DNA of 64,000 nt. It comes from Russula earlei. Its lineage: Eukaryota; Basidiomycota; Agaricomycetes; Russulales; Russulaceae. The position numbers and the translations under genes are program-made. Shown here one piece after another: positions 46,238 through 58,590 of this stretch. The notes beneath the pieces were generated by a model that was not told the DNA's origin, ran no database searches, and saw only the letters and a program-made list of their open reading frames with translations. The stretch lies in the NCBI GenBank assembly GCA_025769875.1, contig JAGFNK010000208.1, positions 21,575 to 85,574 on the forward strand. Reading direction: 5' to 3'. Each line of letters opens with the position of its first letter. Positions within the stretch are counted from its first letter, which is position 1.

Positions 46238-49200
46238 ATGCCACCTTTTCTGGACCTTCCTCCAGATTGCCCCCGGACTGAAAAGCGAAAATCACATGAG
46301 CTTGGACAGCGCGATACCTCTAGCAACAAAAAGCAAGCCACTTCTAGTGGTGTTGACCCTATCAGCGCGTCAGGCAATGGTACTCAATATTGGATGGTTC
46401 AATGGTATGTATCTCCAAAGGTCTGTATAGCAAGAATAGAACGTAACAATGTCCAAGGAGGGTCCCTCAGTCAAAAAAACATAAGACATGGCAGGGGGAT
46501 GGTGTTCTCGTCGTGACCAAGCCGAAGGGCGTTCTAATGGACCTGGAAGGCCGCGTGTATGCGTCGAATGTCCTTTCACTTGGTGCGCAGCAACTGAGAT
46601 TGATATTATAGCCTTACTACTGGCGGCGTTGGTTCTGATTTATTAGAGGAGGGCTCCCAAATAAATGTGGGCAACAAGGAGCTTCACATTGACCGCGCGA
46701 TGCAACCCGCGGAATATCTTTCTGGGGCCTGCTTCGGCCATGGTGCCACTGGTGATGCACCGCTGCCCCCTTTAGCAAATTCCTCCTCTCTTTCGCGACA
46801 ATTCATTCCATTGAAGCCAGTGGCGCTGAACTCATCTTCCGTGCACCCCCCACCGCCGCCCGCCGCTACTGTTTCCCTGAGAAAAGTTATTGACTTGGAA
46901 CCCGTCAATCTAATATCCCAGTCAACAACGCCGCCATCGAAGGCCTTGTCCGCGGGTAGCAACGATGCCCAGTCATACTGGACTGCAAACTGGTAGCCCT
47001 CCCTTCCCTATATATGTATATTAACAGTTAATGGCCCTCTTTCACCAGGAGAAAGCCACAACACAAGAAACACAAGACGTGGGATGGTGATGCCTACGTG
47101 ACTGTGCAAGGTGGAACACTGATGCTTGTCTCCGAGCATGGTAGAATGTGAGCAAACGCACAGTTTGTTGCAGGTTAAGATCAATATATCTACTCTAGTC
47201 TTGCGAAGAAACCTTTTGAGAACTCGCGCCTTATCTCTGGACTGAACACCTTCGTGGGGGGGTTTGAGATAGAACTGGACTCTCCAATACATCAGACCGA
47301 TTTCCCCCGAACGACAGGGATGGCGCTCGGTGCAGAGAGCGAGAACGACATCCAGTTATTGGAGGACACTACCGATATCCGGCCTCGTGCCAATCATCCA
47401 GAGCATGGCAACTTGCATATCAAAAACTCTCCCTCATCCAGTATGAAGTATATCCCTCCAGCAACTTTCTATGCAAAGCCGAACCCAAAGCCCAAAACGG
47501 CTAGTGCTCTGTAAGCGCCAGTTCAAGCCGATGAGATGTACTTCATTAGTTGAGCGATCTAGGCATGATCCTGGGGCGGAAGGCGCGGTTGTGATGAAGG
47601 CGCCTACTGAAGAACATTCAAATCGTTTCAACAAGAAGTGAAGTTGCTGCTCAACTTGTCACATTTTGGTGTCCTTCTCACAGAAATCTTCAGGTCTCTA
47701 CCCATTATTCCTGTCGTCATAGATCCTATTCTGGCCCGCCGATTGAGACCTCACCAGCTCGAAGGTCAGCTCGCTTACCCTCCGGGAGACGGAATAAAAT
47801 TTCATGCCACTACAGGTGTCAAGTTTATGTATGATTGTGTCATGGGACTCCGAAGGCATGAGGGCCAAGGGTGCATCCTTGCCGATGAAATGTTTGTACC
47901 TTCCTACTCTAATAGCGCCCTACCCACTCTGACGGCGTTTGTGGATTAAAAGGGGTCTGGGAAAAACCCTTCAGGTTAGCGCTGCAATTCATCGGAATCC
48001 ACGTTCGCGATTGATACGTCCCAGACGATTACCCTTATTTGGACTCTACTAAGTACGTCATCCCTCCCCTATCTAATTCAGTACTCACTACCAAGATAGA
48101 GCAAACCCCATATGCAGGTGCAGCTCCGGTCGTCGGGAAGGTGCTTATCGTCTGCCCTGTCACCCTCATAAATGTAAGTCATAATGGTTACACGGAAACT
48201 ACTAATTTAGCTTAATTCATTCACTTAGAACTGGAAGAGTGAATTCCACAAGTGGTATGGCTTGCATCCACTATCCTCGCGACCAGTCCTGAGTCCACCA
48301 GCAGGTTAGGACGTGACCGCGTCGGGGTCCTTACCGGGGATAAGGGAAAAACGGTAATCAGGCAGTTTGCCAATTCGTTAGTTTATTCAATTCTCCCTCT
48401 TGCGATCTGTTCGAGTCGATTACATAGAAAAATCCATCAAGTCCTTCTGATTGGTTACGAACGACTGCGCACCGTCGTGTAAGTCTTTGACGCTCTTGAT
48501 CTTCCTGATTCGCTTACCCATCCCATTACAAGCAATGATTTGGTTTACTGCAAGTAAGCTCGGCCAATCATCTGATTGTCCCTCTTATTTAATAGCATTC
48601 TGTTTAGCCCACCCATCGGGCTCATTATCGCCGATGAAGGCGCGTGGTTCATTGACTGAGCTGACCGAGCTTGTGCTGAGTAATGAGCAGGACACCGACT
48701 CAAGTCCGCCAACAACAAGACATCAGCCATGTTCGGGGTACTGAAAACTCCAAGAAGGATCATTCTTTCTGGAACACCCATTCAGAATGACCTCAGCGAG
48801 TTTCATGCGATGGTATAAAGCATAATATATCAGAGCAGCCCTTGTTTGACGTTGACTTCGATTGTTGTATAGGCGGACTTTTGCAACCCCGGACTTCTAG
48901 GTCCGCGCCACTTTTCAATTTGATTATCCCACTGACTGTCCCACAGATGACTATGCCACCTTCCGACGTGTGTATGAGACACCTATAATCCGCAGCCGAG
49001 AACCGGGATGTTCGCCCAAGGAAGCAGAGCTAGGCGAAAGTCGCTCGGCACAAGTAATGCTCCGCCTGCTGAGTACGTCTATGAGATTTGACGCCCAACT
49101 TTCAGCTACTCGCCATATCTCGCAGCTTCGTTCTTCGACGTGATGCAAGCATCCTGAAAAGCTTCCTGCCACCAAAATGTAAGCTTGCTTACGATTGCTC

Positions 49201-51176
49201 AAGTACTTCCTTTATTCACATATTTTCAAGACGAATACGTCGTCTTTGTCACTCCTACTCCCTTGCAATTGTCGATATTCTCCAAAATTCTCAACCCCGA
49301 CCGCTTGGACAACATCATCGGATACTCAACGGCAGAGTCATTGGCATTGATCAATATCCTGACGAAAATAAGCAACAGCCCGATTCTTCTTAAGGCCGTT
49401 GCAGATAAATCAAAAGCAAAGATCAACCAGGGCCAGGACAATCGAGAGAGGACGACCATCGTTGAGGAGGCGTTGAAACTATTGCCTGAGCGCGCTCAAG
49501 TGGACGACCTATCGTTAAGCGGTGAGACCCACGGCTGACTCATAATAGAAGTAATTAATTGCATTGCAAATCAGGCAAGTTAACGGCCCTTGCAAATCTT
49601 CTCAAAGCGATTAGAAAAGTCCGACTTTAACTCTTTCAAGTGTCCTATATTAACCTCCAGTTCCACAGTATACGGACGAAAAATGCATTCTTGTCTCTCA
49701 TTACACCTCTACTCTCAACATCATTGAAGCTTTTTGTAAGAAGAAATCATATAGCTACCTTCGTCTGGACGGGTAATTTTCCTATGATCACCCACTGTCA
49801 TCCGTCCGGGGAACTAATCACTTGTTCCGTGTAGTTCTACTCCAGCAGCCAAAAGATCGGAGCATGTAAACGTGTTCAACAAATCTTCTCAAGATCGTTG
49901 TTGTACGTCGGCTAACATAACACCCTTTGCTACCATAAGCCCCCAAATTTGTCATTAGTTCTCTTCCTCCTCAGTTCCAAAGCAGGCGGCGTCGGACTCA
50001 ATCTCATCGGGGCTTCAAGACTTTGTCTCGTTGATTCCGATTGGAACCCAAGGTGACATTCTGCGTGCCAGTGAAATTCCCTCCACTCACATTCACGTTC
50101 CAGCCATGACCTTCAATCAATGGCACGTATACATCGGTCAGTTGAAATTTCCCATTATTATGCCCAAAGCTGAACCCCATCGTAGTGACGGACAAAAGCG
50201 GAGTGTCTATATATATCGCTTCCTGACCGCAGGAACCATCGACGGTGAGTTTGGTCGTCTCGAGAAGACTTTTGATATTGAGGTGCGGAACTTAGAGAAG
50301 ATCTATCAGCGTCAAGTCACAAAGCTTGGGCTGAGTAACAGTACGTCCTTTCGCCTATTTATGCGAGGTGAAGTTGACTTATCCTCGGCCCCAGCATTGA
50401 TCGGAAATGTGAGGACCTGGGAACATTGTTTTCTCTTATAGATCTATCTAAGTCTTTCCCAATGGCAGGGCAAGTCCGAATCTAAATCTGACACATTCAC
50501 ACCGAAAGAGGTAAGAAGAGTAGCGTTGAAACTGTCAGACTAAGTTGACAAGGTGTAGCTGCGCGATATCTTCACTATACACCCCGGAACTGCCTGTCAC
50601 AGTCATGACCTCTTAGACTGCCAGTGTGATCGTACTGGAACGTCGGGAGATGACGATGTTGAATCAATATCTGACGCTGCTCTAGAAGACGACTGTAGGG
50701 CGGACGACGCACAGGGCTTCGTTGTTGCGTCGCAGGTCAAAGTTGTTGTCTCTGAGAAGGCGGATAAAGCAGTGAGTGCCTTCGTTCGTGTCTAGAAAGG
50801 ATTATGACGCACTGTGCGCATTTACCAGTACTTGAAAAAGAAAAAAACGGAGCTCGCCGCACTGGGTGAATGGACCCATATCAATTGCCTACGGTCAGAC
50901 GCAAGCGAGCGTGTGCATGATGACATCCTCAGGGGCTTATTTTTCCAACCATCGCCCTCACGCGATCACCAATCAAACACAAATACAGTACGCTTGAACT
51001 CGCCAAAGAGCCGCATATCATCCCTACTTGACGCCGTCGACCTGGATAACATCTCACGCATGGTAACAACAACTCCAGACCTGACGGTCAAGGACGTCTC
51101 TGGTGGAACGGTGTCATTTTTGTTCGAGAAAAGAACGTCGATGTCAGACGAGGATGACCATTCCCTCTCCATTTGA
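46238..51176 (+). CDS. RDH54: Rad54-family DNA repair translocase RDH54/TID1 (RAD54B type)
   Basis: SWI2/SNF2 ATPase that removes or remodels Rad51/Dmc1 on DNA in recombination. The N-terminus holds two tandem copies of the RAD54B-type module: [20 protein letters not shown] and [19 protein letters not shown]. Helicase part: [20 protein letters not shown], Walker [33 protein letters not shown], Walker [29 protein letters not shown], then the second lobe with [37 protein letters not shown] and [15 protein letters not shown]. The C-terminal part is acidic, then basic. At least 18 small introns; one at 48640-48690 has a gc donor splitting DEGH. The start at 46238 is the first good ATG, but an upstream exon is possible. 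Confidence 0.92.
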
Positions 51177-51429
51177 CTGCATACTGGTAGTACCATTTAT
51201 ACATCGTTTTCACTAGAGTGAAGTGCTAACCCAAGTACGAGTCGGCCATCCTCCGCATAGGTGATCCCAATCATCGATGACATGTACTTGAGTGTTTCTA
51301 CCTACTGGCTCCAGATATACACAAACGCCGGCGTTAGTACCTACTTGTGTCGGTGTATAGAGGGTTAGGGAATACTCATCACTCAGGGGAATTACGTATC
51401 ATATAATCTGTAGCAAATTCTGGATTGAA

Positions 51430-51522
51430 GTCACTTTGCCGGAGTGGTTAACGGGATCGCCTGCTATATGCAGAATAAGCGGTTGGGCTTTGCCCGCGAG
51501 TGTTCGAATCGCTCAGGTGACG
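51430..51522 (+). tRNA. tRNA-Ser(GCU) with intron
   Basis: Acceptor GTCACTT pairs with AGGTGAC, discriminator G at 51522. The anticodon stem ATCGC pairs with GCGGT; loop CTGCTA gives anticodon GCT, followed by an intron of about 10 bases (tatgcagaat) after position 37. A long variable arm (GGGCTTTGCCC) marks a class II tRNA. The T-arm is GAGTG TTCGAAT CGCTC. A run of nine T follows at 51523-51531 as the Pol III terminator. Confidence 0.92.
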
Positions 51523-51625
51523 TTTTTTTTTTCTGCTTTTTTTGTCTACCGTTTTTTGTCGCGTCCGACCTCGTCTGGTCTGGCTTTGGATTCCACGTTG
51601 ATTCTCTCTCCCACAGGAATCACTG

Positions 51626-53094
51626 ATGAGTGCGATTAAATACTCAAATTTACCGGATATCGTATGTCTCTTGTCACCCTGCTATTGGCCATCAGTAAAT
51701 GTCCCTTTCGACATCGCAGGATTCGTCTGGAAAAGACGTCTATGAGACTGAAGATGCTTTCCAATCCCTTCAGGATGAGGTATAATCCCATGGACCTCGG
51801 AAGCTATCTGGACTGAATGTATGCAGAATAACGATTCGAGTGACGATGAAGGACCTTCGACACGTCCGCGAAAGGTAGTGGAACCTAGTGCAGCGGAAGG
51901 AATCGACGAAAGCTGCCTTGTTGACGCGGCAGAGGCCAGCAAGCGATTTCGGCGCGCTGAACGAAAGCGTCTGTAGCTTCTTCCTTCGATCCCGTTTCTC
52001 TTTCGACTCACGAAACGTCGCAGGGATACGCGAGCGATCCTTTTATGCGTATCCGCCTTCGCGCACGCCATCACCCACCCCGACACACCCGCCCTCCCTT
52101 GCGCTCCGCTTAAAGTTACTACAATCCGAGCTCGCCTCTCTGGAAACGGAACTCGCCGACCCTGCAAATCCGCTCCTCAGGCGTGATCGTGATCAGGGTC
52201 AGGTTGACCCGGGCGACCTTCTCAAAGGCATCGTTGACATCAAGTCACGACTAGCGAAATACTCCGTGGGCCACGAAGGCCGAGTGCGGCTAGTCCAAGG
52301 CATCCTGCAGGACCCACCACCGGTAGGCCATATTGCGGAGAAGGTCCCCGAAAAGGGTGGGGGTGGTGTTGGTAAGACGGCAAAGGATACCCACCACAAG
52401 TCGTTGGAGACTGCAAAGGATGTCTCCGAGATAGATCGACGCGTCGGGGAGTTAGAAAAACTCGTCGGCTCAGCGAGCATGTCTCTGGACGAGGTACGGC
52501 ATGTTCTCTGCTGGGGAGCCTTGAAGAAAGAGTACTCAAGTGGTGACACTGATATAGGACTCAGCGATGCCGACCCCACTTTTACCTCTTCTCACCCGAT
52601 TAAACACGCAACTCACCGTGCTCTCACAACCTCGACACTTGGACAACATTTCCCGCCGTCTCAAGCTGCTCCTGTCTGACCTCGATCGACTGGCGACTGC
52701 AAACCAACAAAAACGTCGCAGCGCCGTCACCGCCAGCGCCACCGAGGGCGATAGCTCCGCCGCCGCACCCTCTGCCCTGCCCGCGTCACTGCAAGAGCAG
52801 CTCGCGCCGGCACTCGCGCGTCTCATCCCCGCTCTTCCACAAATCCCCCACATCCTTGGGCGCCTGCGCACGCTCGCCACCTTGCACGCCTCCGCGGCGC
52901 AGTTCGGCAACGCGCTGTCCACTTTGGAGGAGGAGCAGCGACAGTCGCGCGACGCGCTCGACGCGTTGACCCAAGCCATCGAAGGCGTCGAGGGGAGCCT
53001 CGCCGAGAATGGGCGGGTGGTGAGGGGGAACGTGACCGGTTTAGAAGAGCGAATAGATGCTCTTACTAAACGGTTGGACGCCCTTGGTGGGTAG
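51626..53094 (+). CDS. Dynactin subunit 2 (dynamitin, p50)
   Basis: Shoulder component of dynactin, the dynein activator. Spliced start MSAIKYSNLPDIDSSGKDVY then ETEDAFQSLQ matches the KYADLPGID..DVYET motif of p50, followed by NNDSSDDEGPSTR, RFRRAERKRIRERSFYAYPP and long coiled-coil stretches (LALRLKLLQSELASLETELA; LKGIVDIKSRLAKY; QPRHLDNISRRLKLLLSDLD; TGLEERIDALTKRLDALGG). Exons 51626-51661, 51720-51779, 51827-51968, 52024-52493 and 52558-53094 are in frame to 414 residues, normal for the family. The acceptor at 52557 (gatatag) was chosen over the downstream gactcag because it keeps phase. Confidence 0.92.
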
Positions 53095-53640
53095 AGTGCG
53101 GACGGCTACGTTTTTCGAGTTTCCTGGAGTCCTGCCCAAGATTATACGAGCACGTAGACATTTAATCCCCCGTAGGGAGAGATGCGAAGAGGGACTATGT
53201 ACTACACAGAAACACGGAGACGAAATGGAAAACCAGTGATAAGACTGGGGAATGAGGGCGGGAGCACGAGAGAACGGCGAAGATGGGAATGGGAGGCGAC
53301 GAGACGGCAGCGGCAGAACAGTTGTATTTGTCCCCTAAAGGGCTGCGCGTTTGCGAGGCGAGTCATGATTGAGACGTATGTCCGTCCGGAAACTAAATAC
53401 GTTTGTACACTATCAGGTCTTGACGAGAACGGATTCCGTTTTATCAGTCAAAAGACCTTGCGCTCAAAACGCGTTTTCTACCAAAGATACACATCATGTC
53501 CCCCGTCTCTCAATTTTTTTTTTTTTTTTGGAATACACTTTGTTCGGAGTTATCTATGAACTTAGACTACGAGGGATAATCATTAGATGGCGGGAGAAAA
53601 CATATCAGCCCTATCTGATACACTGTAGCCGGTGCACGGA
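53095..53640. other. Intergenic with a long T run
   Basis: 3' flank of dynactin subunit 2. T run at about 53515-53529. No gene. Confidence 0.45.
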
Positions 53641-55250
53641 CCGGGGTGAGGATAAATTTACTTAAGCATCGTCCCCGTGTGGGGACAGCGTGGGACTCAG
53701 GGTATGTTGGGTTCTAAGCGGGTGGGTTCCAACTGTGTGTTGCGTATTCCATGGGAGGGTGCTGAGTGTCTCCAAGTGGGCATCGAAGGATAGTTGGGGC
53801 AAGTTTCTAGGGTTTGATGTTGGGCGTTGTGAATGCAAACGTTGCTTGGAGGATGGATTTAGGATCATTCCTCAACTAGGAGGGGGTCTCCAGGTGGTTC
53901 GGGTAACCATCCTGCCCCCGACATTTGACGTGGGTCAGGGGGGGCAGACTTGCTAACATCTACCCAACAAAACCTCACAATTAAATATCCAGTTGTTCGG
54001 GAGATCCATAGGTTTTCGTAGGATGTGTTCCCAGGTGTCCCTAACAGTGTTGAGGGCTCTTCTCTCATTTTATAAGGGTTGCGGTGATCCTGTCATTGGT
54101 GAGTCTCATGTTGATGGCACAGAGTCACCGGGTGCAGACTTCTTGCTCTGTGTGAGAGCATTCCTGTATCACTCATTTGCACCTTATGACCCATACAAGA
54201 TGGTCCACTTCAGAGATTAGGATTTGGAGCTACATGGCGCCTTTAGGGGGTCGTCCACTGGTCCGGTCTGCAGTTTGGTTGGGGGCATTATCGGAGATTG
54301 GGGGGGACAAACATCTGCAGCCTAAGATAGTTCCTGGGTTGATGTCTGGCCAGTGGTCTGGTTCGTGTGGCCAAGCTCTTTGAGACATGAAAGGCTCGTG
54401 GCGGCGGTGGCATCGGTTGTTGTGGGAGGTGCGGGGGTTTCGATCTCCGGTGGAGGGGGGGGTCTGTTTTGTTTTTTATGGGTAGTAGTGGGGGGCTTGC
54501 GTGGCTGGGTAACTCAGTTTCAAGGTGGGGGGCAGGGGTGTTTTCAATTACATGACTAGGTTTTACACTGGGTGGGGAGTTAGTCTACATGGGGGGAGGG
54601 TTGGAGTTGGGTTTCCTCGTCAAGTTCAGCTTAGGAGGGGATCGTTTAACTTATGGGGGTTAGGACTTTTCGTCAGGCTCGCAAGGTTATGATCAACTAC
54701 ATTCTCAGCCTTAGTTTGATTTCATTGTGCGATGGTGCTTGGCCTAGGAGGGAGGTGCAACCCAAGGTGGCATGTCAGCAGGTGGTCGGTGGTGGGTTTT
54801 GGGAGTGGCCTCTGGTGTCCATTGTTCACCTGGTGGGGCGGTTTTACGGTTTACTTGGTGTAGGGGGGGCCATTGCTCTGAACGAAGGCTCGGACAGGTG
54901 GCTCTGACATTGCAAAGCTCACTGTCATCTTCATTGCCTATCCATGCCCTGGCTTTGCTGTGGGAAATCCAGGCCTGGTGGTGGTCGCGGTTCAAGGAGT
55001 CTCCCTCCCGTCTCTCTCCAGCAAGGTCACGAGTGCTTCGGGCCGTCTACGCCGCCGGTGACCGGACCCGGACCGAGGACAACGCTTGCACGCACTACAA
55101 CGGTGATGCTAACTGACGCCGCCATCTGGAGTGGCTATTCCCGCATACTGTGTATGGGGCCTCGTCCGTGCGTCGTGGACCGCATTCTATTATCAACTGA
55201 TTGACCACGTGGCCTTCTGGAGAGAAGGATCTTATCCCTCGTGATACAAT
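53641..55250 (-). mobile_element. Decayed mobile-element DNA, G/T-rich on plus strand, includes dispersed repeat copy 2
   Basis: 53703-53945 is the second copy of the repeat at 18221-18465. The whole block to about 54600 is strongly G/T-rich on the plus strand, so the C-rich minus strand is the likely sense strand. Minus-strand frames read TTGYLIVRFCWVDVSKSAPP and MSGAGWLPEPPGDPLLVEE near 53870-54010, and Pro-rich peptide at 54744-54995. No reverse transcriptase or transposase motif is visible, so the class is open. Frames are broken. Confidence 0.5.
53703..53945. repeat. Dispersed repeat, copy 2
   Basis: High-identity match with 18221-18465, with small indels. It is 35 kb away in the same orientation. 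Confidence 0.8.
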
Positions 55251-55319
55251 GCTCGGCGCTTATGTACTGGCAAGGGCTACATCATTCTGTGACCGGCCAG
55301 CCTTCCTCCTCATGTTAAC

Positions 55320-56329
55320 ATGCCGTTCATACTTACCACCAGTCTCGTCGCAACGATCGTCCTTATCGCCTTTGCTTGTGTCATTGGCTGCTTGAGCAAC
55401 GATGATAACCGCCGTCGTGGCCGTCGTTCCTCAAGAGAATCCCAGGCTCGCACAAGGACTAGGGTCGGGGGCCCCGCGCCCCTCACTACCCGCGACCGCA
55501 AGGTCTCTCGCTCGGCCCATCTCGTACCACCATCCGCCGGGCGGTGGCGTCAGGGACACCTGCGCTTTGAAGATATCGACGTTCGTGTCCTTCACATATT
55601 CGTTCCGCGAGGCGCTCACTTATCACACACAGTCCATCCCAATGGGCGCGAACCTGAGCATCAAGGAATTCACCACCGCCGAGGACCTACGAGCGCAGGC
55701 GATGCAGAGATCGCGCATGATGTATGAATCGCGTGAACTTGCCAAGGCCGCGCGCAAGAGGAAGGACCATGCGGCCGAGGATGGCCACAACCGAGAGGCG
55801 GTCGTGCACGAGATCGAGGTGAAAAATCTGAACAAGGCGGCGGCCGAGCTCATCTTCCAGGAGAAGAACAAGGTACGCAGCCATTCGTGTCGAGGCGGCG
55901 ATTCGAGTCATGCGCGTTCATCCAACCCCTCTTTGTCGTGCCAGGGCCACCCCGAAGGGACGGTCGACCTCCACGGCTTGTACGTCGAAGAAGCTGTCGG
56001 GTACGCAACGCATGAACTCAAGGCGGCCACTCGAAGGTCAAACAGAGTAGTCTACTTCATTGTCGGTACGTCGTCTAGCGGGCTCTTTGATGCGCTCTAC
56101 GCCTCTTTCTCCGAGTCGAGAATTCCTAATCCTCTGGCGCAGGCAAGGGCTTGCATGCGAAGGATGGTAAGGCAAAAATTCGGCCAGCCTTGGAGCAACT
56201 CTGTCAAAAGTACGTGCAGGTCCCGGAGTGCTACATCGGTCCTGCATACTTACTTCGGTCAATTTAAGACGCAAGCTTACATATTCTCTGGACCCCAAGA
56301 ATGCAGGAGTGCTTATCGTTCAGTGTTGA
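55320..56329 (+). CDS. Smr-domain protein (DUF1771-Smr) with N-terminal membrane segment
   Basis: Small MutS-related domain, typically a nuclease or RNA-binding fold. MPFILTTSLVATIVLIAFAC (from 55320) is a hydrophobic N-terminus. An intron from 55502 to about 55610 would join DRK to ALTYHTQSIPMGANLS. Then DUF1771: DLRAQAMQRSRMMYESRELA, KNLNKAAAELIFQEKNK; Smr: GTVDLHGLYVEEAVGYATHE (the DLHG motif), RVVYFIVGKGLHAKDGKAKI (the GKGLH-type motif), then SLDPKNAGVLIVQC. Introns 55873-55944, 56066-56142 and 56210-56268 check in phase. The first intron is less certain; the protein could instead start at MGANLSIKEF (55641). The Smr region is certain. Confidence 0.88.
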
Positions 56330-57004
56330 TATCGAATGTTGTATTCACGCGTCAACTTGGTTATTACCCTTAACGATGTTAGCGCACTTTAGACTGCGTT
56401 TGTAGCAAATTAACCTTCTCTCCTTTGGTATTTAAAATATTGCTGCTTATATATTGTTATGATAGTCGCGTGTATCAAACCACCGTTGAGGTCCCCACCT
56501 CAGATGTTAGTCACGGTTGCATAGGTGGCTTACTAGTAAACACTAGCTGAGCCTCAGGATGCACAGCCTGAGAACTCAGCAAGCCGGAAGCAGGCAGGGT
56601 TTTCTGCGTTGAAAAACTGAGGTGCTATGGGGTTATTGGATTCCGTGCACACCGGTCATCAAGTGAGGCTGCCTACTTACAAGTTTGCACGTGGACTGCA
56701 TAATTATCAATGATATGATATCTGATTGCTTTTCTGCACAGCATAAACTATACTTTTGCATCATGATGTTATTTATTGACCGCAGAGAAAGAGGTGGCCA
56801 GGGTTCGCAGTGGGACCTTTAAAACAAAGAACTGTCTACCTTCACGGCCTTTCGTTAGTCCTGTGCAGCATATAAATCGTTGTCCACTTTAGATAGCCAA
56901 CCGCGATACCATCTTCACCTGTTACTGACTTGTACTCCACATGTCACCATCTCACGTCCACTCCCGAGACAACTGCGACAACTGTCCCAGGGTTTCGAGG
57001 TAGT
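56330..57004. other. Intergenic
   Basis: No gene seen. AT-rich patches at 56400-56470 and 56700-56770. Confidence 0.45.
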
Positions 57005-58046
57005 AACGATGGCCCAGCCCATCGCAACCAGCAACCCGGAAAAGGGGAAGGGAAAAGCCACGGCGGCGGCCGCACCCACCCCTCCCCGCAGCGCCGCGGG
57101 GGCGGGCTGGACGAACTCCTTGCGGGCCTAAACACCTCTGAATCCAAACAACCGTCCCAGAAGGCGACGACTGCGACGTCTGCCATCGATAAGATAAGAG
57201 ACTTCAATGTCTGTGATGTATTGTCGAGACTTCGCCCAAACGCGTCCTCATGTCGGCTGAAACTGTGATGAGAAGGAGAGGATGAGAGAGAACCCATCAA
57301 AGTAATGTATCTGTAGGTCTCAACCAAGCTGAGTTCGCTAGGAGCTGGTGTCTGGAGCCAATACTAATGCACCCTCATTCGGACAGTCACACTCTGTCAC
57401 CCCAAAAGTTTTAAATCCCGCCAGCCTTGCTCTCGGCTTTCACCGGCACCGGGAGTTGAACACCAACAAATCAGTGCACCTTACAGTAGATCCAATGGAT
57501 CTCGGTCCGTTACCACCACCACCACCCAACCCTAACCCCATTCTGAACACCCCCCAACCCCCGGAAAAACCACCTGACCAAAGGGACTTTTCTCCACACA
57601 CTGGGGACCACACAAAAAACACTGTGATTGACCAGAACAATGCTGAGGTCATAGGAAAGCAGCTAAACCCTAGACAGAGCTCACCAGTCAACGGCAAGGC
57701 ATTAGCCATCTTCCCCCCCACAGGGGAAGACAGCAGCACAACCCAACCACCCACCCAAGGAAGAGACCCCCTTGCCATACTAGAATACACGCATGAGTAC
57801 CTTGACATCATACAAAAGGGTAAAAACACCAGGAACGCTAAACGCCTCAGACTGGGCCCAACTAAATGTTCTCCTAGTGAGCGCCATTGGCCGTGGCCTC
57901 CTCCAATCAGCTGACAACCTAGGGGAAACCAAGCTGGGAAAGAGCATTGACTCCTCCCCTGACCCATCCCCTGTGACACCTAACCACCTAACCTACTTCC
58001 ACAGACTAATGGACGCTACTAACCTCTTAGCAGCCCACCTCACTGG
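57005..58046 (+). mobile_element. Gag-like ORF relic interrupted by LTR insertion
   Basis: Plus-strand open frames with a Pro/Asn-rich, retroelement-gag look: MAQPIATSNPEKGKGKATAA at 57009, LNTNKSVHLTVDPMDLGPLP near 57460, then a frame change near 57790-57850 to NASDWAQLNVLLVSAIGRGL and a helical stretch LMDATNLLAAHLTGV that runs straight into the LTR start at 58047. The open frame continues a few residues into LTR sequence, as expected for insertion into older coding DNA. Element class not identified; no zinc knuckle or protease is left. Confidence 0.5.
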
Positions 58047-58571
58047 TGTTACCGAGTGGTTTGGGGTCCGGAAGATGCCGGAACACCTGAACTATGGACT
58101 GCACCATTTGCATTATGCGTGCGTCAGATCTTGATCGTTTATGTTCCTTGATATCACATTCGGAGCGTGTTGATCATATCTTTCAGAAGATGTACTGAAG
58201 AAGCAATGAGTAGCATTGCTTCTGTCCCAGATGTTCCTGTACCGCCACGTACATCGATTCCTTGATTGGGGAAGCACTTAATGCTTCCAGCACCGAGATC
58301 GCTTACATAGAAGCAACCTTGCTTCTATGAGCCATGTTTTGATTCTATAGCACCGACTTGTACTACAGTAGTACAAACCTTATCCCTGTAAGGCTATATA
58401 AAGCCCCCAGTCGTAACAGTTGAGCCCTAAGCTCGACTTAGTTTGCCAATCCCAAACAGTTGACTCCTACCCCATCTGCAGAGCCCCTCTCATCTTGTTG
58501 TCATACTCTAGAAGGATCTAACACTCCTTCCCCTCCACGAGTATTGCTTGCTTGACTCAAGCATATCTGCA
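58047..58571 (+). repeat. Long terminal repeat 1 (525 bp)
   Basis: Begins TGTTACCGAG and ends ATATCTGCA (TG...CA). Same length as LTR 2 at 62272-62796. A TATA box (tatataaa, 58395-58402) places the RNA start near 58425, leaving about 145 bases of R and U5, consistent with the chosen end. Confidence 0.9.
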
Positions 58572-58572
58572 T

Positions 58573-58590
58573 TGGTAGGACGTGTTTATA
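58573..58590 (+). other. Putative primer binding site
   Basis: tggtaggacgtgtttat begins one base after the LTR end and starts with TGG, as primer sites complementary to a tRNA CCA end do. The tRNA was not identified. Copy 2 has tggtaggacgcg at 62798. Confidence 0.5.

Noticed and set aside
46570..46612. A 29-base intron in RDH54 (gtgcgcagcaac...attatag)
   Set aside because: Too short and out of phase; the 55-base intron starting gtatgcgtcg a little upstream keeps frame.
58047..58423. LTR of about 377 bases ending at the inverted match GTAACA
   Set aside because: The TATA box would then sit at the very end of the LTR, leaving no R or U5; the 525-base version has TG...CA ends, an adjacent TGG primer site and equal length in both copies.
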